Shown here: in pieces, positions 48,271 through 61,469 of the stretch
Layout of the letters: each line of letters starts with the position of its first letter
How positions within the stretch are numbered: the first letter of the stretch is position 1
From: Bedellia somnulentella
Taxonomy: Eukaryota > Arthropoda > Insecta > Lepidoptera > Bedelliidae
Assembly (NCBI GenBank): GCA_963576735.1
Contig: OY755171.1
Coordinates: 13,268,001 to 13,332,000, forward strand
Direction: 5' to 3'
Length of the DNA stretch: 64,000 nt
Position numbers and translations under genes: made by a program
The notes under the pieces: generated by a model
Told to the model about the DNA's origin: nothing
Database searches by the model: none
The model's input: the letters and a program-made list of their open reading frames with translations, nothing else

Positions 48271-48829
48271 TCATCAAAATCACATACAACTGTCAATTTT
48301 CATAACACTATGACCTTTAGAAGATGGTTAAATTAGTTTTCTTAGATTTGATTACATAGTTACATACATACAGGTCGACCTAATAAAAGCGTGTTAATAT
48401 ATAGGTGGGACCGCTCATTGGGGTGGGATACACGAGAAACGGGCCTATCTTTAGCTATTTACGCAACACACGCAAAATTGACCCTACTCCCTAATTGTTT
48501 GAATCAATGATCTGACTTTTGTTAGTCATCATAGAGATATAATACTTTTGCCATTCGTTTGCCTAGCCAGCCTTAGAATCTTTTATGGACATTCATTGTT
48601 TCTTCCCTATTTGGTTAAGTTCTCTACGTTACTTTTTGATGTTATACCTATAACTTAAAACATTTTGGATTATCCAGACTCTATAACACAGGAGATATTT
48701 TACTTATTGTCCCAAAAGCTTTTTGCACAGTACTTTTGAGAGCAAGTCATAGTCTCGTGATTTATTTTGAATATTGTTTCAAAATATTTTTAAAATATTA
48801 ACTGTCCATCTTTTTCACAACCCTGAACT

Positions 48830-48932
48830 CAAACTCAAACGTTCACGCCGAATATCCCCGAAGTGGTTGGCAGAGGTACTAATACTTCTGAACACCACGT
48901 GACATTCTCACCTGGTTTTTAGAGTACCCACA
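48830..48932 (-). mobile_element. SINE-B 3' fragment
   Basis: gttcacgccgaatatccccg to agagtacccac in reverse; the remainder is missing. Confidence 0.65.
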
Positions 48933-49961
48933 ACACACACAACCCTAAGTTAGTTTATAGGTGGGACAAAATTGATGGTGTGAATAAGTATAATCACAGA
49001 TAATATAATACTATACTAGTATAATCAAATATATAGTAGAGGGAATAAAATGTATATTGTTAGAGTGATTTTCTCGTAATAAATTAAAAATTAGCGTTCG
49101 TTTTGATTATGCACCTGTTAGCGGCGCATTTATAAATATTTATCTCGACTCACAACACAGGCCTCATTATACACTTAATGGGTGCGTTAATTATAAAAAT
49201 AGCTGATTTATTTGATTGATTAATTTTGGAACTTTTATAGCATAATAGTGAACCAAAAATACTAAAATATTTTTAATAATAGTAAATAATTAAGCGCTTT
49301 ATCGCTCAAAAATTTGGAAGTAGTGAGATCGACCCCGAGGGTGGCCAGGAAAGCTGGCTACGGGGCATCTTTCTTGGCGCCTAGATGCAATATCTTAGTA
49401 GATTAATTAATTCTGGCACCGCTTATCTTCTATCATCGTTAGAAATACACCGATAAAGTAATAAGGATCAGACGACTTGATTTCCTCCGATTCTATAATT
49501 TATTGGTAACTATTGGAGGTGGTATTTTTTAATGCACTATGGCGCTTAATTAAAATTTAATATACAAATGGTTTATAACAACAAAATACAATGTATGCTC
49601 GTGGAATGCCTAAATGTTATGTTAGGTCTTTAATTACCAGAAATGATGTATTCCAGGTATCAATACAAACAAAAAATCATGTCATATTGGTGATCAACGA
49701 AGGGTCTAGAACGAGATTCCGAGGAGTCCAAATGCAGACTATCAACTGGGACAGATGTGGATCAAGGTGTCTCTCAAAGGAACAATGAAAATTGCAGTTG
49801 GCAAAGCTAATATACCAGAGCCATTGATTTACTCAATCAATTCTGCAGTTGAAGCCCTCAATAAAGCGGTAAGTATTTTTTAAAATTGTAAAAATTCAAT
49901 TTTTTTAATTTAAAACGTGCTTTAAATTTAACAGTTTTTGTCACTTTCAAGAATGTTTTGT

Positions 49962-50077
49962 TCAGAAGAACCTCATGTGGGGATTATTACTAAGAAATAA
50001 CGGGGGCGTATACCCGGAGGTCGTAGGTTCGATCCCCGCCAGTGTCGAAATGTTTCGTTCCTTTATTTATTAGTTTA
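49962..50077 (+). mobile_element. SINE-H copy with rearranged halves
   Basis: A reverse tail segment (cctcatgtggggattattac, from about 49970) is joined directly to a forward tRNA-like segment with B box ggttcgatccc and cagtgtcgaaatgtttc. The halves are in opposite orientations, as in the copy at 44167-44365, but the long inverted duplication is absent. Confidence 0.6.
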
Positions 50078-50358
50078 TGTCACTGTTTATGTATGGCTCA
50101 ACTGGTACACAAAACAACAAGAATTACTTAAATATCTGCTACCCTGCATGACCTCGTTATAATGGACTCACCTCCGTTACGCGAAAATACGACCGTCGCG
50201 TCGCCTACAACTCCTTGCTAAGTGACCATTATTCAGTAATTGCGGAAAGCCATCATAAGAAGTCAACTAAACAGTCTGTCTTTAAGATGAGTCGAGGAAT
50301 CAATGACCTCCATGTCGGTTAGAGATTCCCCACCCCTAGAGGTTCCAAGTCAGTATTA

Positions 50359-50595
50359 AATAACTATATTCGGAGATATTATACACAGCTCAAGTTAGCC
50401 CCAAACTAAGTTAGACTTCTATTATGGGATACTAACTCAACAATATATTTAATATTATATAGTACACATATAAATGACACCCAAGACTAAGAAACAATCA
50501 TTTATGCTCATCACATAAATGTTGCTCTCAGCGGGGAACGAACCCGCAACCTCCGGACCGAGAAGCTAGTCACGTATCCACTCGACTACGGCTGT
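50359..50595 (-). mobile_element. SINE-G copy
   Basis: Reverse copy of the family at 530-850: caagttagccccaaactaag, then aagactaagaaacaatcatt, ending with an inverted B box (ggaacgaacc) and an A-box region (atccactcg). Confidence 0.65.
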
Positions 50596-50790
50596 CGTCA
50601 GGATTGGCAGATGTACTAATACTTCTGAACATCACGTGACATCTTCATCTGGTGTTAAGAGTACCCACGGTTTGCTAGGACAGTGTATATCAAGTGATAG
50701 GACTCGGGATTTGAACCCATTCCTGTCTGCAGCTGACGATTTGAACCCACTGACGGAAGTTCTTGTCCATTAGGCTATCACGAATGTTGA
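50596..50790 (-). mobile_element. SINE-B copy, deleted
   Basis: ggattggcagatgtactaat through gatttgaacccattcctgtc to aggctatcacg. The middle and the tail are shortened. It abuts SINE-G. Confidence 0.6.
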
Positions 50791-50799
50791 TATTAAACT

Positions 50800-52700
50800 G
50801 GGCTCATTGTTATAAAACGGCTTATTTTAATGCGTCTATAAAGATATGCGCGCCGCTGCGCCGTGGAAACTGTCCCTTAATGAAAATGAAAATTGCTGTA
50901 TGTTAATTACGAAAGTTGAGAAAAATCATACCCAGATTAAAGTGTATAACAATCGTCATTTAATTACCAATTGTGTGTAATGTAAACAGCTCAATATCAA
51001 GCGAAATCTCATGACGGATCATTAATAATAATCATTTGAGCCGCTGATGAATAGTTACGAGCGGATGCAGGATCAGACATACATAAAACATTTAAGTCAA
51101 ATGAAACCTTCGTTTTAGGTTTCATCACAAGCAGGTAAAACTATTAAAATTTTATGCTGTAACTGCGTAATGAAATAGCTATCACTCGACAGCTGCATGT
51201 TCCATATATTTGTTGAAACATTTATGATTATGAATGTTTTATGCAGAAGGACAGAACACGACACACATTCGTGACGGTGTGTGACAAAAATAACGAATTC
51301 TGAACGCTCCTCAAAACAACACTCAGTCTCCGCTACATAATGCATGAAGCACTCCATTTGCTGATCCGCTCAAGGGTCCCGCTTCTGCCTAGTTAAGCAC
51401 TTATTGGTATTAACTCAGTCACTTACAGGTCTCTGTTGACATCAATCTACAGAACTTACTGTTATTGCTACTTGAACTCTTTAAAAAGGAAATTATGCTT
51501 AAAGTGGAACTTTAAAAGTTGTTTCATGGTTTAAAACCTTTTGTTTAAAACTAACGATTACTTAAGTCCGTTTTTTGCCGGCCGTTATCATGTAATGCAA
51601 GTCAGATTCTAGGATAAACCTGATTAAGAGATAAATTGGTTTCACAAAAAATATTAATAAAAATACTGACTATTACCCTTCTTTCCCCTTAACCTTAAAT
51701 TATGCCTATGACAGATCTTTTCATTACATGATGAATTTTGAGGTTTGATTAAAGTTGTTATGAAATGTAGTTCCTTAGCTTTGACCGAAACGGTAACGTT
51801 AGAGTTAAGTTTAGGTTTTATATAAATTTTCAAATTGCTATGCCAATGTTTTTTTGGGTTAAGTCGTTATTTCTCATATTTTAAATATATTATACCTCAA
51901 ATATTTACGTAAGTCAGGTAACGAAGACTTTATAACGTGCGTAACAGCTTCTGAACTCGAATTTGGCAATTTCCATTAGGTCTCACTCTAGAATGGCTTT
52001 AAACAGGGGGAATTCGAATTGCAAAATTAATGCAGTGGACTGGTGGCCTCGAGTGCATTTACTTAATGGATTTTAGGTAAATTGTTTACGCAACGAGACG
52101 CCCTTTCAAAAATAGTCGGCGCGAAAACAGGATAGAGAGGAAACTCTTTCGACGGGGGATTATCGCGACAGGACTCCCTGACTCACACGAATAAAAAGTT
52201 CGCGATTCAAATAGAATAATACTTATATGGTGCCTCCACTACTGCGAGTTGGATACATTACGGGAGTGGAAAAGTTAAAAAGCTTAAATGTATCTCCGGA
52301 GCGGCTAAAAGTGTCTGACAAAAGTTCGAATTCCATTTTAAAAAGCTCCATTACAAAACATCGAGATTCCCTTCCGCCACGCTGCCTGCTCAGAGTGCGA
52401 AGTGGCGGGGCGGCGGCGGCGGATCCATGCGACCGAATTAAACTCCAAAACTTTTCAATTTATTTAATAGAGATTGCCACTGACTTTGTTCGGAGTATTT
52501 TTCGTATAACTTTGAAATCTATTTTAAATTTTACATTCCTTCCCATCCATTGATAGAAGATGGGATAGATTGTTCCAAAAAGTTGTATGTAATTTAGGTT
52601 TATGATTTAAGTATACTTTTAAATTGTTTTCGATAGCAGCTTTTGAAGTTGAAATGGAAAAATAGTGTAAAGTACGAAATTTTAAATTACGGTTAGTTGG
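50800..52700. other. Unique intergenic sequence
   Basis: Little repeat content and no recognisable gene. It includes homeodomain-core motifs (ttaatta, taattacc) around 50880-51020 and a GC-rich patch near 52380-52430 (ggcggggcggcggcggcgg). Short ORFs here have no family resemblance. Confidence 0.4.
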
Positions 52701-52719
52701 TGATAGTAGGAGTTAGTGA

Positions 52720-52808
52720 TGGGTTACAAGGCGAATGGCCCAACAACCATTCAAAATAGTTCAATACCCTTAGGCCGCGCTGTGCGACCCCCACAGGAAG
52801 AAATGGTT
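52720..52808 (-). mobile_element. Degraded SINE-A fragment
   Basis: gtgatgggttacaaggcgaa to cccacaggaagaaatgg follow the SINE-A consensus in reverse with many changes. Confidence 0.4.
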
Positions 52809-53529
52809 TATTAATATATTATACAAACAGCTCAAATTGCATCATTATACATTAAGCCCGAATTCTTTGATGTCCATCAATGGCAGAAAAAATATTGAAG
52901 ATGGTAGAGGGGTAAACCGATTTCTATGGTGGTTTGCTTAACGAAGACAGAACTGCGAAATTTGGCTTAACAACACCTCCTGTTTTAAAATAAGCCCCAT
53001 TTACTATTTGAGTTGGTTTCTGAGAATAGTTTTGTTTCTACTAAAATCTTCATGATAGTTTTTAGGAACTATAAAATATGATGGAAAGGCAGATCACCGT
53101 CTGTAGACACTAGTTTAGTCGTCCTCATGACTTTGTTCAGAGGTCGGATCATAATCTTTCTAACGTAGCCGTTCATACTACAAAGTCCCGCCTTGAATAC
53201 GTTACTCGTAGAATTATTGATATCATTTGGACTAACTACACTTGATACTTCTAACTCAAAATGTTCCAATGATGACTCCGTTAATTCTAGGTTTTTTACT
53301 TGCCTTTGATGTCGTCTGGTTAATTTCTGCTTGTGTAATGAGTTTTTACTTCGCATTAAAAAAAACCACAATAGTTAATTTAGTTTCCACAAGGTTTATT
53401 GGCTTGCAATAAAAATAACAATAAACGTTTATATAACTATTGTTAACCCCATTAAAGAACCGAAACAAATATCTTTTCGTGATTTATGAACTCCGGAAAG
53501 CCTAATCTAATACCATTATTTTACTTCTT

Positions 53530-54342
53530 TTAGGGCCAGTTTCATCACTCACAGATAAACTCTCTGATAGTCTATTCGGTACTTATCTGCCGGATAAATA
53601 ACAAGTTTCGGTTTCACAGGTTTCAGATAGTAATATCTTGCAGATAAACTCCCTGGTATCATATCAGTCACATCAAGTGGCTGTTAAATACTTATCTGGC
53701 AGATAAGGAACTTTTTTCTCATTTTTTTCATAATTTACCGTCTACAAGTGGCGGTAAACTGCTTTACCAATGTTCAAATTGTAATAAGAAGTGCTCTAAC
53801 ATGGACCTATTTGAATTTTTGGAATAATTTTTAATATATATTTTTTGGCCTCTACAAGCGACACCAACAAGTCCGTTTCTTCCTGAGTGAAGTTAACATA
53901 CCTTTAACGTTTTTTTTTTCCATAGTAAATTATAAAAACGAAATTCAACACAGCAAAAAAGCAAAACAAAGTTGAACAAACAAACACTTCACTCGGTTGC
54001 CCAACAGCATTTGCGTTGCGTTTCGAGATTCCATTCCTCACTAAAGCTCTTAAATCGTAATTCATAATTGTGTGACATATACACGGTAACAAACATTTAA
54101 AAGCATTTTTCTAAATAAAAAACATTAATTATTTATTATATATTATTATATTTAATAAGACTTAATTTACAAATATTAAAACTAAACGCATAAAAGCGAC
54201 GTTGCCGTCTTGTTTATTCTTATCGGGCAGGTAAATTTAACTAAAGGGTAATTTATCTAATAGATAGATGGTGAAACCCACAAAATTTATCAGCCACTTT
54301 TATTCATCAGATAACGTGATGTGGCGGTGAAACTGGCCCTTA
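53530..54342 (-). mobile_element. Harbinger element relic with TTA target duplication
   Basis: Terminal inverted repeats (GGGCCAGTTTCA at 53533 and its complement ending at 54339) are flanked by TTA at 53530-53532 and 54340-54342. On the minus strand near 53900-53800 a reading VNFTQEETDLLVSLVEAKKY resembles the N-terminus of the Myb/SANT-like protein of Harbinger elements, without its remaining parts. The element is a deleted, non-autonomous copy. Confidence 0.75.
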
Positions 54343-55337
54343 TCAATACAAATTATTCCGATAATTAGTTTTTTTAGATATAATTGTTATAAATAATACC
54401 TAAAGAGAACTTTTAAATAAATGATAGATACTAACCAAATCCTAGATTTAAATATGAGTCTATATACAGTTGAATTTCAACGGCTTCATATTCATAAAAT
54501 ATATCTCTTGACTTCGAAGAACAACATCACATTTTTAATTATTTTTTTAAAATGGGACATTTGCCGCCACAGACTGTGGATATGGCTATATGCTTAAATC
54601 TATATATTACAAATCGAATTATATTTTGATGGACAAATTAGATACCACCTACATACATACTAAACACACATTTTATGTACTGCATAGTTTATTAAGTACC
54701 TAATAAAACAGCTAAGTACCAAGATCGCATGTAAGTCGTAGGTGACATCTTTGCGGGCACCTTAACAGAGCAAAGTAAGTTGAATTTGAGAAGACTTGTA
54801 AAGCTTTGCCTCCGAGATAGTGCTTTTAGGCCCTAACCCCTCGGGTGCAGCTCCAGGCCCGAGGAGCTTCTTAAAACGTCTCCACTTATATACCTTGTGT
54901 GGGAATACATTACGTGAGCGTCGCCGGGTTACTCCAAGCACACATTTACTTTTAACACAAATTGAAGTGACGGATTGGTTACACTTAATACTACTTCCCG
55001 TTTGAGTGTATACAGCATTTTTTGTCGTGAAATTGAAACTGCTGGGACGCTCAGCGGTGTTTCTGTACGAGGAAATGCGTTGGCAACAGTATGTAATATA
55101 TGAATTGAATGACTAGATTGCGGCAGGGTATAAGGTGGTTTAAGTAAAAATACCAGCAAATTTTGATGCATAAAAAAACATTACATTAACGTTAATCATT
55201 TCAACCATCAGCAATCTATGTGTTTGATTTTAAACACTTAAATTATTTTCGGATTCTTAATTTGAAGCTATTTGAACTGTTGACAAATACGACTACATCA
55301 CTTTAAACTGCGCACAGGTTAAAATTACGATACACGG

Positions 55338-55936
55338 CAATTGGCTTAGACCTCGCTTTTTTAACATACCCTTTTTATATTATAAATCGATAAAGGACAT
55401 CAAAGTTAACAACTTTGCCTATGGAATGCCTATCTAAAATATTGTAATTTTCAAAATATAATAATAATTAAATATTGTCGTACCTAGTTCAAACTGAGAA
55501 TGTATACAATGAGATTCCTTGCTTCAGTGAAAATAAAAATTAAAAAAAAAACATTTGATCTATGGTGTAAACAAAAACATAACCTCTTTCGGTATTTTCC
55601 AGTTCAATCGCTCGCTTACCGGTTTATTTTCATGATATTATTTTTCGACGACGATCAATACAACTGGAAAATACAGAAAGAAGTTATATTTTTGTTTACA
55701 GAGCGAAAAGCATATATCAAATGTTTTTTTTTTATTTTTTATTTTCACTGAAGCAAGGAATCTCATTGTATACATTCTCAGTTTGAACTAGGTACGACAA
55801 TTTTTAATTATTATTATATTTTGAAAATTACAATATTTTAGATAGGCATTCCATGGGCAAAGTTGTTTAGTTTGATGTCTTTTATCGATTTATAATATAA
55901 AAAGTGTATGTTATAAAAGCAAGGTCTAGGCCAATT
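55338..55936. mobile_element. Fold-back element C, copy 3
   Basis: The same architecture as 42591-43781: caattggcttagacctcgct at the left, arms of about 270 bp, ending ggtctaggccaatt. It is more diverged than the tandem pair are from each other. Confidence 0.75.
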
Positions 55937-55939
55937 AGC

Positions 55940-56600
55940 AAAATATTGTTTGTTTAATATTTATTTATTGATAAGTACATTTAAAAAAAAACTCCTAATT
56001 TGTTTTTGTGTTTACGGTTACGTTGTCTAGTACTCCAAGATATAGTTCTATAGAACTGTTTGAAAATTAACAATGCTTTCGAATTATATCCCAATAGATC
56101 TTTATAGAAGTTTAGGATTTTTTTCGCCCTTACTTGACTTGTGGCATACTTTTATACGTTTAGCGATCTTTTATATATAAATTTTAAAAGGAATTTGTAT
56201 AAAATATGAATTTGCGTTTATATATAATTAAAAAAAACTATTTAAATAATAATAATCTTTAAAACGTTTACTAATGCAAAAAAAGTAAGTTCTTTTAATA
56301 AAAAAAAATTAGGAGCATATCTAACGTTAGTATCTACAGAGAGGATTGTATTTGAGTGTAAATCGGATACCTGAATTCCTTATTAATGTTTTTTTGACCA
56401 CTTAGTTTCATGCGTCAGAATTTTGGGTCGTACATTACTGCATGTTTTTAAAATATCTTTTGCGAATGGTGAAAGAATATTGGGAATTGGGTATGCAGAT
56501 CGAGAAATTACCCACTACTAACTTTACCTCTTTGTTACATATAGGTACGAAAGATGTGCGAAGATATAGATAAAGCAGTATTTATCGACGTGACCTGACC
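55940..56600. other. AT-rich intergenic stretch
   Basis: I see no gene or clear repeat here. Confidence 0.4.
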
Positions 56601-56616
56601 GCACAAAAGCATAAGA

Positions 56617-57022
56617 TATATATATTTATATATATATGTTTGTTTGCCGATTACTTCGCCATTTATGAACCGATTTTGATTATTATATATATATATATAT
56701 GTTTGTTTGCCGATTACTTCGCCATTTATGAACCGATTTTGATTATTATTATTTTTATTTTTATTATTATTATATATATATAAAAACGAATTGAGAACAC
56801 TCCTTTTTTTGAAGTCGGTTAAAAAGTAGTGAACAGTGAATTAATTTTTCATAGCCTTACGCCGATGTGACTGTAGCGAAATGGCCAAGCCACATATTTT
56901 GACTAAGGTGTAGAGTTAGTAAAGTTAGGCCTTGTAGAGTTAGGGCGTGTAGTGTTAGAAGCTTGGCTCTACATGAGATCTGATAACTTTTTTACAGTGC
57001 GAGTCATATGGACTCGTCTTGT

Positions 57023-57053
<31 letters not shown>

Positions 57054-57098
57054 TTTGCCGATTACTTCGCCATTTATGATCCGATTTTGATTATTATT
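56617..57098. repeat. AT microsatellites and 63-bp tandem unit
   Basis: A unit starting tgtttgtttgccgattactt and ending attttgattatt occurs twice in tandem (period about 63 bp, from 56638 and 56701). It recurs once at 57051-57098, each time next to a (TA)n run. Confidence 0.75.
56868..57018. repeat. Direct repeat, left copy (~150 bp)
   Basis: The segment gccaagccacatattttgac to tgcgagtcatatggactcg is repeated with few changes at 58245-58396, about 1.38 kb away. Confidence 0.75.
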
Positions 57099-57339
57099 TT
57101 TTTATTCGAAAGAAGATACTCCCGGATTAGTACTATGATGAGGATATCAGGGTCTGATGATGGGATCCTGGAGAAATCGAGGGGAACCCTCAAATTTAAT
57201 AGGCAAATGTACCGCGTTTTACATATTTTCTGTACTTATCGTATTATATAAACATTTCTTTTGTTATGTTATTGTTACCGAGAAAGTACCACGAGACCAT
57301 GATCTGATGATGGCATCCCAGGAAATCGCGGGGACTGTC

Positions 57340-57530
57340 GAAACTCACAATAATCATGTGATAGTGTATTTGTTCAAAACGCCGATAGGCCTGCCCTGTA
57401 TAACGTGAGAACACTGCCTAAGAAAACCGTGGGTACTCTGAACAACAGGTGACAATGTCACGTGATATTCAGAAGTATTACTACCTCTGTTAACCCCTTC
57501 AGGGATATTCGGCGTCAACGTTTGAGTCTT
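57340..57530 (+). mobile_element. SINE-B copy, 5'-truncated
   Basis: It follows SINE-B from atcatgtgatagtgtatttg through acaacaggtgacaatgtcac to ggatattcggcgtcaacgtt. Confidence 0.7.
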
Positions 57531-57753
57531 TCTTGAGATGTAGAATTGTAGACCATCGCCTTTCGAAGGATTTTAAGAACAATGTAAGGTTACATATGGT
57601 TGAGCCTATTTAATATCGTACTATAATAGAAATACCGGAAATACGAAGAAAAATACAGTAACCGTCGCTTCCTCATCCGAGTCCGAGAGGCATTTTTGCC
57701 AGGTCTACCCATCTCTAAAACTCGTAAAATAAAATATTTTTTAACAAAAAGAA

Positions 57754-58220
57754 AACCGACTTCATAGTTGGAAAAACAACCGAAAATAAACAATCTAGTA
57801 CTAAAAAGTACGAAATATGTTTTTTAATTGGATATGAGTACTGTGATTAATACCTTAGCAATTTCTTTATTCCACACGCGTCAGTTCAACCTACCTAAAT
57901 ATTACAATTCTCTTAAATTGATTTTTGAGTCGATGCCAGTCAAACTAAAGTAAATTCACCCTACTATCTATCTCTGATTATTACAATCCAAACAATATAT
58001 ATCTATCGCCTAACGTTTTAAATGGTAATACGTACAAAAATCAATTTACCCTACAACTACAAGGTACCCTACATTTTACATGTATATGAAGTGCGAAATA
58101 CACTTTATATACATGTACTATATACATGTACAGTACTCATATTCAATTAAAAAACTTATTTCGTACTTTTTAGTACTAGATTGTTTATTTTCGGTTGTTT
58201 TTCCAACTATGAAGTCGGTT
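57754..58220. mobile_element. Fold-back element with ~90-bp inverted arms ending in ACCGACTTC
   Basis: The left arm aaccgacttcatagttggaa onward (57754-57845) is the reverse complement of 58130-58220 with only a few mismatches. The centre is unique. The same arm sequence occurs at 40819-41050. Confidence 0.7.
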
Positions 58221-58244
58221 TTGTGTTATACAATAGTTCTTGTA

Positions 58245-58396
58245 GTAGCGAACGGCCAAGCCACATATTTTGAGTAAGGTGTAGAGTTTGTGAAGTTAGG
58301 CCTTGTAGAGTTAGGGCGTGTAGTGTTAGAAGCTTGGCTCTACATGAGATCTGATAACTTTTTGACAGTGCGAGTCATATGGGCTCGTCTTTGCAA
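58245..58396. repeat. Direct repeat, right copy (~150 bp)
   Basis: Partner of 56868-57018, including ggccttgtagagttagggcg and gtgttagaagcttggctcta. The two copies bracket the fold-back element and a SINE-B. Confidence 0.75.
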
Positions 58397-58399
58397 CAT

Positions 58400-59640
58400 T
58401 TTACATGAAAATGTTTTTGGTGGGATTTAATTTCTTTTTGTAAGTTATTTGTAACATTTTTTTTAACAAGGAGTTCCTATCCTTATATATATCTGGGGGC
58501 ATCAAGTTTTAGATCAGATTAAGCCTCTACCGTCAAAATTGAAAATTACAGGTGTCATACAAACTCCCATCCCCTAGTTTAAGGGGTTGGGGGATGAAAG
58601 TTACAAGTTTTATATTTTTTTGTTGTTTATCTACTAATACTAGCTTACATACAAAATTTCAGCTTTCTAGAACATTAGGAAATACCCTAAGAATTTTGAT
58701 GATCATCAGTGAGTCAGTGACGAAATCTGCGTTTTTTAGATATTTATAAAATCTGAAGTAAGTATAAAGCTAATGTAATTAAAACTTAATATGTTCACTA
58801 AGTCCGCTATTGACAATGTATCCCGAAAATTTTGTTCATCTAGCATAATCCAAACCTAAGTTATGAGGGTTTAAAAAAAACGATGAAGCGCTTCGAGAAA
58901 AGGTAGGTAGTGCCTGTGCGCTTCGCTTGGTTCGTCTTGGCGTCTTGGTGGTCAGTTTTTTTTGACAAAATTGTACGGGCTACTATAATAAATCCATTCC
59001 CTGGGTAGTAAACTTAGTAACAAGTTGTGATTTGACGTTCTAAAAACAAAGATTTATCTTTCCACTTTGAAATCAATTATTATTTTATTTCTTATTTTTT
59101 TATTCGATATTGTGGATGAGATCGTATCGCATTTAGCCCATTCTATGTACTACCTAGGCGACGATGCCACGTGCACCTCCACGGTATAGCCGAGGGGAGA
59201 CAGTTGCTTCGAAAAACTCACGCGCACCCAGTGGTCACAGACAATAACCTAAGACGTCTTGATATCCTGCCACTTGTGAGATGCGTTAGACTCTAGAGTA
59301 CAACTACTCCCCCGACCGTCGTTCTTAGCCGAGTAAAAGCTCGGGTGCAAAGCCCGCATCAGATTGCTTCATACCTAGAGTGGCTGAGGATGTTCTATTC
59401 GCGCAGCTCTAGAAACCAATTTTTGGTAATACAGCTAAGTAGTGCGGGATAGGTTTGGTAATTGAGTTGTGACGGCACAAGACCAAATGCTATTGATTGC
59501 AAAGACAACTTCTTCCAGCAATAATCAACTAAACATTCAATCAATAACGTTTGCATGCACTTAGTTAGCAACTCGATGAGACAAACGAGCGACTGCTTAA
59601 AGATATAATATGAGAATCTCTTCAGATTGGCACGAACCAA
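58400..59640. other. Intergenic stretch
   Basis: No gene or confident repeat. Short ORFs have no recognisable family. Confidence 0.4.
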
Positions 59641-59649
59641 GACACCCTC

Positions 59650-59965
59650 TTAAAGTCATCGTTACAATAATCACTTAGCCTTAATTGCGGCTGTTAATTA
59701 CCGCCGATCTCAACGGTTCAAATTACGTACTCTAAAACGCATTAGCGGCTGACAGTTGGAGATTATCCGTCTTAACAGCAACGCATCGGCCAACCGCGCC
59801 CCGCCCTGCCCCGCTCCTCCACCCCCCGCCCGCCGTACGGTTGGAACACTGCCTGATTATGTAACTTAATGAGCCTTAATTGTTGACGACTTAATGTACC
59901 CTACGGACATACGTGAGCTTACTCCTCTTTGCTGTTCAAATAATAACATGTAGAAAATTAATTAC
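59650..59965. promoter_or_regulatory. Possible conserved regulatory module
   Basis: Unique sequence with clustered homeodomain-core motifs (cttaattg, gttaattacc, cttaatgagccttaattg, attaattacc) around a GC-rich pyrimidine block (59800-59835). The clustering suggests a developmental cis-regulatory element of a gene outside the window. There is no direct proof. Confidence 0.3.
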
Positions 59966-60341
59966 CGCTTTAGAGTTGGTTGAGTTTGTATTTATGTTTT
60001 GTAAATAAAGACTTATATACACAAATATACTCACGCGATTTATCCCGTTGGTGTCAGCAGAGACTATCATTTTTGTAATGTCATATTCAAGTTACTGGAC
60101 TAGAATATGTTGGATGTATGGTTCTTCTCCTTTATGTATAACAGCGATAGCATTTAAAAAAAGTTGGTTTTATGCAAAATTATTTTTTTTAACCATAATT
60201 TTACAGTTAAATATCAAAACATTGTTGAAACTTTTCATGTTTTTCATTATTTGAAATTTGTTTGTTTTGTTTGAAACATAAAGTTCGCTTTAGTTCAGAA
60301 TAATCTAACAAGATTGCAGCATCGCAGCTAATACTAGGTGA

Positions 60342-60610
60342 GTGAGTAAAGGTTTATATTATAACGGTCAATTAGTCAATACCGGTGAAACCATAGCAAA
60401 TTTATTGGCTGATTACTTTTCTCTTGTATATTCAAACAATTATCACGAATCATCTTCAACGAATTATCACCCAGGTTTTCGTGCGGCGAATACAGTTATT
60501 AATAATATAAAACTTAACGTAGATGTATTTTTGCTCAAAAAAATAAATAGGTGCATGTAATACCAGATAAAATTTCTCCAGTTTTTATTCGATCCAGTAA
60601 AACACTGGGA
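60342..60610 (+). pseudogene. LINE ORF2 fragment
   Basis: The translation includes LYYNGQLVNTGETIANLLAD and YFSLVYSNNY, typical of the segment just before the RT domain in Jockey/CR1-like elements. After a stop, a second reading VIPDKISPVFIRSSKTLGFS resembles the next block. It is broken and short. Confidence 0.5.
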
Positions 60611-61049
60611 TTTTCCCATCGAGATGTAGGTACATCATACAGGCTATTTACTACGACCGAGAAGGTTCTCGGTCGTAGTAAATTGCCTTACAACCCGCAT
60701 TAGGCCAGAGAGGTGCACCATGGCAACATCACGCTTTTCGGTATAGTCTCGAGCCCCTCGGTGGGGATTGGGTACTGGGATGATGACAAATAATGAAGAG
60801 ATATTTATCACGGCGAGGACCACTGTTACATAAATAAACCTAGTCACGTGATTTTTCTCACGTTGCTTTAGTAGCTGTTAAAAAATAGGAAAAAATACCT
60901 ACACATAGGCATTAGCTCAGATTCCAAACTGGTTCTAAATCCTCGAAACTCCCGAATGGAGGTTTATCTTCTACCCCTTGAACCACCCAGGACACAAAAT
61001 CAATCTAAGACCACCACACTCATTAAATCCAGCGTAATAACAAAAGTCG

Positions 61050-61345
61050 TTCAAGCCGTAGAAGTTCTAAAAATTAATTAACAATCCCGGCGAGGTTTAA
61101 TTAACGAATAAGCCACACATGACTAACTGACAATTTAAATTAAGCATATAAGTTGGGGTGTTTCTTGTTAACAGATTATGGGACAGACTTGAGCGTTGCG
61201 ATGTCATCTCACAACGTTCCAATTACCAACGGGGTAGCGGGGTGCGGGGCGACGCGGGGTGCGAATGATCCATTTCGAAAACTAATTTAGAGTTGGCAAC
61301 TAAACAAAGCGCACTTCTCACAGATAATAATTAACGCTTGCGGTA
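61050..61345. promoter_or_regulatory. Possible regulatory module
   Basis: Unique sequence with ttaattaac, tttaattaacga and taattaacgc motifs and a GC-rich stretch (61230-61265). It resembles the block at 59650-59965 in composition. Function inferred only. Confidence 0.25.
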
Positions 61346-61469
61346 AAGTTTCGCTTTGTCCGTACTGGTTTATCTCCTCTGGATTCTAATGTAATGGTAA
61401 GAATGTTCGTTTGAGTTAGACTGTGACAATGACCTAAAAAAAAAATGTTAGCCTATTATGTCGTTAAAG

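Noticed and set aside
49591..49880. 65-aa ORF and a following reading (LGQMWIKVSLKGTMKIAVGK)
   Set aside because: The second reading vaguely resembles a LINE endonuclease, but it has stops and no catalytic motif, so it was left unannotated.
52227..52553. 108-aa plus-strand ORF
   Set aside because: It crosses a GC-rich patch, shows no family resemblance or splice context, and codon use looks random.
53069..53371. 100-aa minus-strand ORF (RRHQRQVKNLELTESSLEHF)
   Set aside because: It may derive from a transposon gene, but no motif is decisive and no neighbouring coding part was found.
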